A stretch of 64,000 nt of DNA. It comes from Trissonchulus latispiculum (lineage: Eukaryota > Nematoda > Enoplea > Enoplida > Ironidae). The notes beneath the pieces are model-generated. The model saw nothing but the letters and a program-made list of their open reading frames with translations, searched no databases and was not told the DNA's origin. Numbering within the stretch: position 1 is the stretch's first letter; each line of letters starts with the position of its first letter. A program made the translations under genes and the position numbers. The stretch lies in the NCBI GenBank assembly GCA_030248195.1, contig JASAND010028129.1:1-64000 (forward strand), written 5' to 3'. Shown piece after piece: positions 50,901 to 60,110 of this stretch.

Positions 50901-51648
50901 TTTGCCGGTACTTGATTAGACGTTTTTCACTGTTGCTTTTTGATATTTCTTTCTAGTAATCCGATTTAACAATTTATTCTAGTTTTGTTTTGCATAATTT
51001 CTTACGTTTACTGACTATATGTATTCTACTTCTTGATTAGCAATATTGAAAAACGGTTTTCAAAAATGGTTTCTTGTGTTTCTCGTTCGCATAACCTCAC
51101 ATATCTCAAAGCCTCGTGTGAGCTTCGGTCGGTCCTGAAGTTTCCTGTAGTAGTCTAGGTTCCCTAATAGGTAGTTTTGTGTAGCTGTTTGTAGTACTGC
51201 GTTGTAGTAGTTATGTGTTGTAGTAGTTATGTGTTGTAGTAGTTATGTGTTGTAGTAGTTATGTGTTGTTGTAATATAGGTATGCTGTGTTGTAGTAGTT
51301 AAGTGCTGTAATAGTTATGTATTGTATTAATGTAGGTACGTTGTAGTAATATTAATGTAAGTAGATATGTAGTAGTAGTAGTAGTTATGTGTTGTATTAA
51401 TGTAGGTACGTTGTCGTAATGTAATGTAAGTAGATACGTAGTTGTAATGTTGATATTGTCTCGATTCAGTTCCGAGTAGTTTTACCAACGGTATATGCAT
51501 ATGCATTATTTTATTTGTACGTAATTGCTAACAATCATTTTATCTTTACTAGTACGTAGGTTAATTGTGGGTAACTCCATTTTATCATTATTCTAATTGT
51601 GTTTGTATATCGTTTGCTGTGTGAACCCGTCCGAGGCCGCACGGGGCC
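47983..51648 (+). other. Long non-coding 3' part of the gag-only element
   Basis: 3.7 kb without a convincing gene. Short frames (for example 49607-49804 and 50039-50293) lie in G/T-rich DNA and lack motifs. It holds an imperfect inverted repeat around TGTGCCGAGGTCGGCACGG (48370-48390) and its partner near 48530-48550, a TATACG array at 49076-49104, and a minisatellite at 51201-51440. Confidence 0.5.
51201..51440 (+). repeat. 16-bp minisatellite GTTGTAGTAGTTATGT
   Basis: Four perfect tandem copies at 51201-51264, then degenerate copies to about 51440. Confidence 0.9.
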
Positions 51649-51659
51649 AAAAGAGGGGG
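51649..51659 (+). promoter_or_regulatory. Polypurine tract
   Basis: AAAAGAGGGGG, five bases before the LTR at 51665. Same tract and spacing as in the short element at 32101-33030. Confidence 0.8.
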
Positions 51660-51664
51660 TATTA

Positions 51665-52150
51665 TGTGAAGATAGCACTCACAAGAAACATACAAATATG
51701 TTCGAATTTTACAAAGTTTGACAAACGCTCAGTATTTTTCCAACTCCTGTCTAAATTCATCAGTCAATTAGCTAATCTCGAAATTAGTTCAAGCTTGAAC
51801 AGGTTAGTTGAAGGTAGGTTGAGCTAGAGATTGGTCGGGGGCTTTTGTAGAGTAGCGCCAGCGAATTTTTGGGGGTTCATTGAATCGGGTAAAGCTAGTA
51901 AAGTTATTGGTGCTTGTTCAATTTTGTTTGCTGTTATTCAAATTATTTCTCTAAAGTTAGTTTCGTGAATTCGTAGAGTAAATTGTGTTATTTTCAAATA
52001 TTTCTTTCAGTGGGTTAGGGTCAACACTTGCCGACATCGCACACCACACAGTTACCTCGTGATCTTGTCTTATCCTAAATTATAGATAGTCAACTCGTTT
52101 TATTTAATAATCAGTACATTTTACTAACATTCGTAGACCCAAACTTCACA
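51665..52150 (+). repeat. Second LTR of the gag-only element
   Basis: 486 bp. It serves as 3' LTR of the first unit and 5' LTR of the truncated second unit; a second primer site starts at 52153. One extra G relative to the first LTR plus about a dozen substitutions, mostly at the 3' end. Confidence 0.9.
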
Positions 52151-52428
52151 TGTGGCGACCGTGTCATGTGGTAGATGTCGGGAAATGGTGACCTTGACCA
52201 AAAATTTTGTCTTAAATTACAGATTTTACTAAAGTTTGATTTTTGATTTAGTCTTTTTACAAAAATTGTCGCAACCAAGCAACAGTCGTAGATCGGGGGA
52301 CCAAGGCTAAAAACCCCCCGTGGGCCGCTATGACGGGGGGCACTCCTCCCCCTCCCCCAAATTACTTTGGGTGCAAATTCTCAGAGTCCCCCTTATGCAC
52401 AAAGGTTGAATGAAGTATTTGAACTGCC

Positions 52429-53195
52429 AATGATGGGGGGAAGTACGCAGCTACAGAGTGGAGGGTGTGCCCTCCCAAAAGAAAACCCTCAACTCCAACC
52501 ATCCCTCCCCCAAGCTTAGAATCCACCCCCACCTCCCCCAAACCCGGGTCCAAATTTTTCGGGGGGAAAGCCTTGGGATCGTCGTCAGAATCAGTTTTGT
52601 ATTATAAATATGTCGTGTGACGACAGAAAAGACCAGGAGCCCCTTATTGAAAATCGTTTTGAAAGTTTGGGAGCTCATACGTTAGAATTCACCCCCAAAC
52701 CCCTTTCAACCCCTGCTGTGTCCCAAACAGTTTTTTCTCCTGTGGCCGGCCCATCGTTCCCTCAGGTGTCGAATAATCAGGGGGCACCCATAAGTCCTGA
52801 TTATCAATATTTTTATGGTTCTGGGCATGCTACTGTAATTTCGGCTGCGTCAAGAAGCCCTCAGATTCCGAATTCGGGGGGTCCGCCCCCATGCCAAAAT
52901 CCGCCCCCACCTGGCCAAAATTTGGGTCAAAATTTTTCTGTGCCTTATGACGCAGTGCCTGATTCCTGGCCTTCACAACGTCAGTACCAGTCGAATGCTC
53001 CGCCACCTATGGCACTGCCTCCCCAGGCTGCTGGACAGGCCAATTTTGATCCAAATTATTATTATGGCCGGAATCAACAGTATACGTACGTACAGCCAGA
53101 CTTTTCTTCTGAAGCTCAATATGGCTGCCAATCGGGTTATTGTCCAGTTTATGATCACGCTCCGTCTTTTTATCAGCAGTCCCAACAGTCCCAAC
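52429..53195 (+). pseudogene. gag: Truncated second gag copy
   Basis: Copy of the gag at 45630, starting at the equivalent ATG. A TAG at 52517-52519 replaces the CAG of the first copy near codon 30; the frame then reopens from the ATG at 52610. The copy ends in three tandem TCCCAACAG units, where the deletion to the third LTR occurred. Divergence from the first copy is low except for a patch at about 52771-52846 (against 45973-46048) with roughly a dozen differences. Confidence 0.8.
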
Positions 53196-53215
53196 AGTCC
53201 CAAACTTCACATGGT

Positions 53216-54560
53216 GTTAGGCCGCGGTTGCGGTCATTATTAGGAGCAAAACATACATCAGATACGGCTAACTTAACTAGAAATGACAATAACAGCGTGT
53301 TCTGACTTTGGAAACAAAGATATAGCAAATGCAACTAGAAACTATGCTCACTACAGCTTAATTTATATTAACTTGACAACGAGACCGACCATTTGATAGA
53401 TTCCTGTTCTTGCGATTCGTCCGCACTCTTGACAAAGAGTGGCTTACGCGGACGAATCGAGGATATCCAGATTCGGTCTGATGGGGACCTAATACGGAGT
53501 CCCCGTGACTCTAGGTCCTATGGCCTTAACCTCATTTGCATATTTTGCTAAACAGCACCTAAACCTAGGTTTCCTACGCAACCGAGTACTCACAAACTTC
53601 CAGATATGCACACAAGACTTGCAACCTAAACCTACATTACTTATTACTACTTTTCCTGCGTACTATAGGAGTTCTAATATAATTCCGGCACTTCATACAA
53701 ATCATGCACACAGAGAATCAATAACCATTCAGACAGTCACTTGCTCGATTACGATTGACGACTACATTACATAAAGCGTACATACAGAGGTCCTAGGTAA
53801 TCTAGTATTGAACTACGTAATCCTATTTGTTAATTAAACACAATCATGCAACATTTGTGCGACACCTAAACTAATAATCACTTATACCTTACTTATGCAA
53901 TGTTTAGATTAGAGCAAGTTCCTATTAATAAAAATGCAATCATTCGTACAAATCACACACACACCTCATTCCTGCTTAAGATCTGAGTCTTGATCACTCC
54001 AGCGATGCTCACAACCCTCATCGGACAGAAGGAGTTTCCGCGAGTCAACGCGCATACAATCGTAGAAGCCAATACAATGCCATTCGTGCAATTCATGCAT
54101 ACACAAACACGCAATCTCTTAGGTAAGTACTTATCTAACTAATCCTAAAAACAGACATAATTACAAACAATGTAGATGGAAACTAACTCTAAAATTTAAA
54201 CGAGAATTTGTTGTGAGTTTTAGGCGTCTAAAACTCAGTTTATAGCGCGGAACTTTGGTAATTTTGAGAACTTTGCAAGTTTGAGAAAGCCGTGTGAGTA
54301 ATGATTGCCAAGCAATCATTACTTAACAAAACCATTATTATCAAACAAAACTACCAACAATAATTAAATTAATTAGTGGGGAAGCCGGTCATTCCCCGCG
54401 AAACGCTTAATTATTAATTATTTAGAAAGAGCAAGAGGTTATTTTGGAATTCTTGTTTTAAAACTTGCTCATGCACTTTTGATAACCTATTACTTTTTAG
54501 TTACCGACCTACAACAAACAGTGCAAATTACAAACAATGATTTTAAGGCTTAACAAAGCC
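53216..54560 (+). other. Continuation of the hairpin-rich leader
   Basis: Non-coding sequence that was continuous with 43856-44862 before the insertion. It contains more perfect hairpins: 53413-53459 (12-bp outer and 6-bp inner stem), 54214-54237 (10 bp) and 54297-54323 (12 bp). Another TAACAA-loop hairpin sits at 54546-54561 (AGGCT/AGCCT). The frame at 53505-53774 has no motif. Confidence 0.6.
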
Positions 54561-54578
54561 TGAGATTAAAACAATATG

Positions 54579-54601
54579 GCCGGCAACTCCTAGTTGCCGG
54601 C
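54579..54601. repeat. Perfect 10-bp hairpin GCCGGCAACT/AGTTGCCGGC
   Basis: Three-nt loop (CCT). It follows the TAACAA-loop hairpin at 54546-54561 by 17 nt. Confidence 0.85.
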
Positions 54602-55556
54602 TGTGAGGTGAGTATTGCCATTTATTAACTTAATAAAAATAGGGTCGTAGCAAAGGGACCCTCTAACTCAAACTTAGGGATTGGGTCCCCACTCAAATAT
54701 CCCATATTCTACTTTTAAACCCCAAATTTAGGTCAAAAGGACCTTGGTAAAAATTGATAAAGGGTTGGTCGTGGCTTGACCGAAAATGCAAGCAAAAGAT
54801 AACAAAATACATGAATGAAATAATTAAAGGCGGAGGTCAACAAACCTCGATATACAGAGAGTGTCGGCACGAAAGACAGAAAAACAGAAATAGGGGCAAT
54901 TCTCAAGACCTCCATCGAACAGGAGGGGTTTACATGAGCTGCCCCTTTATTTAAATAATAAAATAATAATGAAGAGAAAGGTGAAATGAAATGAAACAAA
55001 ATAAAAGTGGCTCAAGGCCCACGCATGCTATCATAACTAAAATATGGCCTTAGGCCCAAAGCATTGAGTGAAAAAATGGGGCTCCATGGCCCAAAGGACA
55101 CATAAAAAATGGCTCATAGGCCTTAATAAAACGTATAAAAAGTTGGCCCGAAGGCCCAAAAAATCGCAAAGAAAAGTGGCCTTAATAAAAAAATAAGGCC
55201 GAAAAATGGCCGTCAAATCCTAGCGTTTTTATCTCAACTCGTGGCCAGGTATAGAAGACCTATTTGGCCCTAATTTGAGAGCGTTCGCTGTTTTATACTC
55301 AATTTTTTCTGGCCCGAAGGCCAGAAAAGTGCTAATTTTGACCTAACCGGGGAGGTGCGTTGTATTCCCTATGCAGGTAGCAACTGCACTAGGGAACGCA
55401 CAAAGGGAGAGGGAAGCAACCGCTCTCGGTTGCACTCAAACGAACACTGATTTGAAAATAAAATTTTGGGACCGAGCTGACAGTTTTGCTGACAGCTCGG
55501 TGACAGGTCATTAGCGAGACCTGGAGCTCGCGTCTCCTTTGATTTTAAGGCAAAGC
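54602..55556. other. GGCC-rich non-coding stretch
   Basis: No gene. From about 55000 to 55330 GGCC or GGCCC motifs recur every 15-30 bp with AAAA-rich spacers (ATGGCCCAAAGG, TTGGCCCGAAGGCCC). Confidence 0.45.
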
Positions 55557-55584
55557 TTCTAGAAGATTCTAGAACCTTCTAGAA
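55557..55584. promoter_or_regulatory. Perfect six-unit heat-shock element
   Basis: Three TTCTAGAA blocks spaced by two bases (TTCnnGAAnnTTCnnGAAnnTTCnnGAA) give six alternating nGAAn units without mismatch, the optimal binding site of trimeric HSF. No heat-shock gene or clear TATA box lies next to it; the neighbouring sequence is the presumed tail of a retroelement. Confidence 0.75.
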
Positions 55585-57071
55585 GCTTGCCACCTTTTCC
55601 GTGTGCTGCGCTGCAGCGGGCTGACCCAGCTGGCCGTTGGGGGTGGAAATTAATGAGATTTTGGATTTATTGCCCCCCAACTGACCCATTTTTGATATAT
55701 TTTGGGTGCCGAAACTTGGCGAAATTTTGCGGAATTTTCTCTAACACATAAACGCAACCAAAGGGAGAACTTTGTGAAATTTTGTAACTTTATTGAATTG
55801 TTGCGCACGATATACAATTTTCTATGAGTTAAGAGTTACATTACAATAATCTACGTACTTACCTACGTTTATCTAGCTACTTATATTTATATTCATATTA
55901 TTAATAAAGGGGATTAGCCCCCTTCTAACCTACATGTCTTGGGCCAATACTACTGTTTTCTTCGTTTCCTCTTTGTTGGCCTTGTCCTCGGCCAAAAGTT
56001 CAGGTGAGGACAACTGCTAGGCCTGGAAAGAAAGAGGCCTAGCAGGGAGAGAAAAAGAAGAGAGAAAGTAGGACACCACCTGACTGAGGTGTAGTCTGGG
56101 AGGTAGACAACCTCCCAGACAATAGAAAAGGAAAAGAAGTTTGACTTAAGTCAAACCTAAAGAAAACCAATTTTAGAACACTCCTTTTTGGAGTGATAAG
56201 ATTACGACACGAAAAGTAATCTTATAAAAACATTTTCCTTTATAACTTTCTTATTATTGGGAGTTGAAAAGTCGGGTTTGGATTTTTCGAATCAGAATCA
56301 AATTCTCTTTCATATTAGCCCAAGTCATTTTCTGACCAAAAATATTAAAATTAACTAATTATTACCTAGTTAATACTTAATTATCACTAATTAACCCTAC
56401 CTAACTACGTACTTAGCTATTTTGTAACTGATATTGAAACCAGCTGAAATAAGGGATATTGTTTAAAAATTCATTGCTGGCGCAATATAAGTCGTAGCAA
56501 CAAAAGCTTTATATCGTTGGATTCAGCTCAGCTTGAATTTTATGATTGTTATTTTTACTCACTTTTGTTAAATCTGCTTTGCCAAATTTTTGGTCAAAAA
56601 GTGGTATTTTTCAAAAAATCAACTTTCAAAATTTGAAAAACCACATATATCTGGTGAAAGCGGGCGCCTAGGCGGTCCTGAAAATCTAATCGAAAAAATT
56701 TTCCGTTGAGTGAGTCGCGAGTAATAACCAGTCAAAGTTGCAAAAAGCGGCAAACATCAAAGGAAATGGAAAAACGAAATTTTGGAATAAAATGCTTATT
56801 TCTCAACCGATTTTTTTTCGTTCTTGTGTCAATCGATGCGTCTTCGGACGGGCGAATTTTTCGGAACGAATGAGCTGAATAGCTTGAATGGTCCGAAAAA
56901 ATTCCCCGATAAACCGATATTTTAAAATTTTTTAAATTTTAAAAAATTTTAAATTTTATAAAAATGTTCGTTTCGCTGCAAGGATTCCGAAAATATATGG
57001 TTTTATGGGGTTACTACGTATATTTAGCTCACTGGAGGCCTTATAGATTTTGTACACACATTTTTGTGTCA
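55585..57071. other. AT-rich non-coding sequence
   Basis: No gene supported. Short CTACGTACTTACCTACG-type segments (55848-55865) and AAATTTTAAA strings (56920-56960). Confidence 0.4.
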
Positions 57072-57788
57072 GACTTTAGGGCCCATGTCAAGATAAAAGT
57101 CACTTGATTTTCTTGAAGCTTTTATTTTCATGGGGGTTCTTGGGGTTCTGGGGGTTCTTAATTTTTTGTAGAGATTTGATCTATAACTATGGTTAGTTTC
57201 GTTTTTTGATGGGGGTTCTGGGGGTTCTTGGGGGTTCTTAACTTTTCGAATAGATTTGATCCGTGACTACATATATTTTGTTTCAAATTTTTGATGGGGG
57301 TTCTTGGGGTTCTGGGGGTTCTGAAATTTTTTTCAGGAGATTTGATCCTCTACTGCCTAGTCTTAAACGTTTGCTGGAAGTTCTGATGGTTCAGGAGTCC
57401 GGGTGTACCAAAAAGTGTGCGCGTTGTCAGGGCTTAAATTAAGTTCGAACTTGTTGCTCTTGTCGTCAGCTTTCGATTGATACCCATATTGTGGATATTG
57501 GATGTTTCATACGCAGAATTTTCAGTCTAAGTTTATGAGAAAAGCCAGGAGGACCCCCCCCCAGTACACCCCGGTTATGTGCTACAAATTTGATGACTGA
57601 GATCCATATACACATATTATAAAAAAATCATGTCTGCTGAAGTACCTGCTGAAGGAAAGGATCCGCAACGTAGTCACGTACAAATCAAAGTCCTGGATGC
57701 AAACCCATGAAAAAAATTTGAGAACCTCCTTTTTTCTGATGGGGGTTCTGGGGGTTCTAACTTTTATCTTGACATGGGCCGACTTTAG
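57072..57788. mobile_element. MITE with 21-bp inverted ends and G-rich tandem repeats
   Basis: The element 57080-57780 is flanked by GACTTTAG (57072-57079 and 57781-57788), an 8-bp duplication. The 21-bp termini, GGCCCATGTCAAGATAAAAG plus T and the exact complement, are perfect. The interior has three to four diverged ~85-bp units, each carrying GGGGGTTCT clusters followed by GATTTGATC (about 57129-57345), and another GGGGGTTCT pair before the right end. No ORF. 8-bp duplications fit hAT, but the tips do not match typical hAT ends. Confidence 0.85.
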
Positions 57789-58676
57789 TTATAGGTATCA
57801 ACAAACAGTCAGGAATACCGAAAGGATTGCAGATCGCACTTAGACTACGCAACTGAGGAAATGTTAAGTCGGACACAGTACCTTCCTCAATACAGTGTTC
57901 ATAGTAAATGAAACCACGAACAACCAATTCCTGCAAAAGAGGACAATTTTCCGTCAAACGAGTTAAAGTTAAACACGAGCACCATAAGTCGGGAATAATT
58001 AGGCGTTTCAGATGACTGAAGGAATTGCAAAATTCGGGCTCAAACACAGCATAATCGAATTCGCGATGCAGAGAAACCGATAAACGGTCCAAAGACGGCG
58101 GGATTAATTTATTAAAGTCCCCATACTCTTCATCGTATTGATCTATCTGACTGTAATCCGATTCCATACAGTAGCCAAATCGAATACCGTGAGAAGACAG
58201 GAATTCGGAAATTTCACTCAATAAAGTTTGATCCAAAGTCTCAGTCTCCGGGACGTCAAGGTAGTGCAAGTTCAAAGAAATATTTTTAGGCAACAACACA
58301 TCTAGCAGGAGGCTTTTGGGTTCACCAATTGAATTCCCAGCACACGTAAATTTGGAAAAGAATCGCCTAAGCTAGCCACGAGCGATTCTCGAATCGGATT
58401 CAGGAGATAGAGCTCTTTCAGTCCAGAAAATCGATTCATGATCTGCTCAAAACGGGCATCAACGATTTCGCTCTGTCGAAAACGAAACTCGACACCAGGA
58501 TTGATGTCGGCTGCTCCCAAGGCAAAACATTCCACATCGCGATAGGACTGAAATAGGAGGGAACGAAATCGTTTGGAGACTCTTTCCAGAGGAATTCGGC
58601 GGCGCCAAGAAATCAGACGAAAAATATCAACCAAGACAGGATCTGGCAAATCAAGAAGATTAGCCGTTGTGGACAT
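57781..58676 (-). pseudogene. F-box paralogue, frame-shifted and truncated
   Basis: The start ATG is at 58676, just after an acceptor (TTTGTTTCAG ending 58703 on the minus strand), as in the F-box gene at 35290. The F-box (LPDPVLVDIF, IPLERVSKRF) and following Leu-rich part align closely with that gene. Near 58300 the frame changes and a few residues are missing; it continues as LLPKNISLNLHYLDV to about 57789. There the G-rich MITE is inserted. Skipping the MITE, the next codon beyond the duplication is a TGA, so the gene was already truncated or degenerated. Confidence 0.75.
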
Positions 58677-58900
58677 GACTTTAACGCACCAAACACGAAT
58701 CTGAAACAAATATTAAAAAGCTAATTAATAAGTCTGCCAGGAGAGAAGACTGTCTTTGAGTATATACATCTCCCACTTAGGAAAAAAGCTTAGCAAGCCC
58801 TTCTAAAGCCTCAGAAAGCTTCTTTAAATGTAGAAGACCTGCTCCTAATTCTTCTACAGTTGTTTCGCCGAACGGCATCCATTCTAAGCAGTGATTATAT

Positions 58901-59165
58901 ACTGGGTTTTCTTAGTGGGAGGAGGGGGGCACCCCCACATTTTGGGTTTCCCCCCACTCGACCCCTTCCCCCACAGTCGTCCCCGCCACTTTTTTAGGCT
59001 TCTCCTCCCCACTCACTATAAGGTGTCCAGAAAATGCCAAATTTTAAGGACTTTTGGTCAAAATTTTCCAAAAATTTCGCCGGAATTTTTTGGCAAAAAC
59101 CGTCTATTTTGGTACTAAAACTTGATTTTTGAGCACTTTCGAGCTTATGTAGTTGTAGCAGTTTA
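58901..59165. mobile_element. Truncated copy of the CTGGGTTT MITE
   Basis: Starts CTGGGTTTTCTTAGTGGG and is collinear with 61543-61830: C-rich runs, then CACTATA[AG]GGTG, GGACTTTTGGTCAAAATTTT, a GCCGGAA hairpin region, and TTTTTGAGCACTTT. Homology stops near 59165, so the right end is missing. Confidence 0.7.
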
Positions 59166-59489
59166 TTAACGTAATTTTAACATAAGGTAAACGATTACTC
59201 AATCAGATGCGATAATGTGCCGAGCATCTACATAGAAGCAGGAAAACACTAGGAAGGGTAGGTACACACTCTTCCTATTATAAACTCAAAAAAGTCAAAC
59301 AATTTTGCGAACGTTGTGCCGAATATTATTCCATGACTCATTGGTGTGCAGCACTTCAGCTTAAAATTGGAATTCAGGAATGATCCCGAGCAAATCAAAG
59401 AAAAGCGAGGCATGAATCAAGAAGTTATTTCACCCAAGAATCACGACGCAAGAGGATTTGGCTCCGACTTAAAAGGTGGGTGTGCTAAG
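59166..59489. other. Flank of the second Gypsy element
   Basis: Non-coding; the LTR boundary lies near or just beyond its end. No gene seen. Confidence 0.35.
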
Positions 59490-60006
59490 CATATACAAGT
59501 GGCTGACTTATGTGGCGAAGCCGAGTTTAGTGCGAGAGTGGGCTTAGATAAAACTAACTAATTTATTAAAAACAGTTTATATTAAATAAAACCTCTAGCG
59601 AGAGGTACTAAAATAAGTCCCTTAGCGAAGGGAAGTCATTTACAGACGCGAGTGAGGCAGACATAACGGTATCTTAGAGAGTGAATCTGTTCAGTATTAA
59701 GTTCTAGAAAAAGGCGTCAACACGCGCTGTCTTTGATATAAAAGGCTGCCACTTAACAGGAAAGAATTCGTTGCCCAACTACTAAAACTAGAGAAAAATG
59801 GGCCTTTTAAAAGGATTACAAAAGTGGGTTAAATTTACTGAAGTGGAAAAACAAAAGAAGGACAAAATATGTATACACCCGGATCTGTTATGGGTGATAT
59901 ACTTTTAGAAGAAGTTTAACAGAACTTTAAAATGAAAATGATGAATTTTAAAAGAACTTTAAAATTAAACTGATTGACGTCACGCAGTGACGTTTGCACT
60001 GTTACA
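59490..60006 (-). repeat. 3' LTR of the second Gypsy element (approximate inner end)
   Basis: On the minus strand it starts TGTAACAGTGC at 60006, directly after a polypurine tract. It has a TATA-like CTTTTATATCAAAG (plus 59731-59744) and an AATAAA-type signal (TTTTTAATAAATT near 59560-59573). It probably ends at a CA near 59487 or 59511. The paired LTR is outside the window, so the far end is not proven. Confidence 0.6.
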
Positions 60007-60018
60007 CTTGCCTCCTCT
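60007..60018 (-). promoter_or_regulatory. Polypurine tract of the second Gypsy element
   Basis: On the minus strand AGAGGAGGCAAG immediately precedes the LTR start TGTAACA. Confidence 0.7.
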
Positions 60019-60110
60019 AACAAAGGCGTGGACCCCACGCCACACAAAACAAAACTAGCTAAAAATAGAGAGCAACGAACTGTCAGGCGCAGTCAACAGG
60101 GGAGGTAGAG

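Larger units (their letters stand above)
44863..53215 (+). mobile_element. Tandem gag-only LTR retrotransposon array
   Basis: The structure is LTR (44867-45351), internal region, LTR (51665-52150), the start of a second internal region (52151 to about 53195), then the last ~13 bp of a third LTR ending at 53211. TGGT flanks the whole (44863-44866 and 53212-53215), a 4-bp target duplication. PBS, gag, polypurine tract and LTRs are present; RT, protease and integrase are absent. The second internal copy lost about 5-6 kb by a deletion whose junction shares CCCAA. The insertion splits the hairpin-rich leader that begins at 43856. Confidence 0.85.

Noticed and set aside
49528..50919. Cluster of 60-100-aa ORFs in the gag-only element as possible pol remnants
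   Set aside because: No RT, RNase H, protease or integrase motif in any frame; composition is G/T-rich repeat.
53478..53520. CTGATG next to a GGGGAC/GTCCCC stem as a hammerhead ribozyme
   Set aside because: The required CTGATGA and GAAA core is not present (GTGAC follows the stem).
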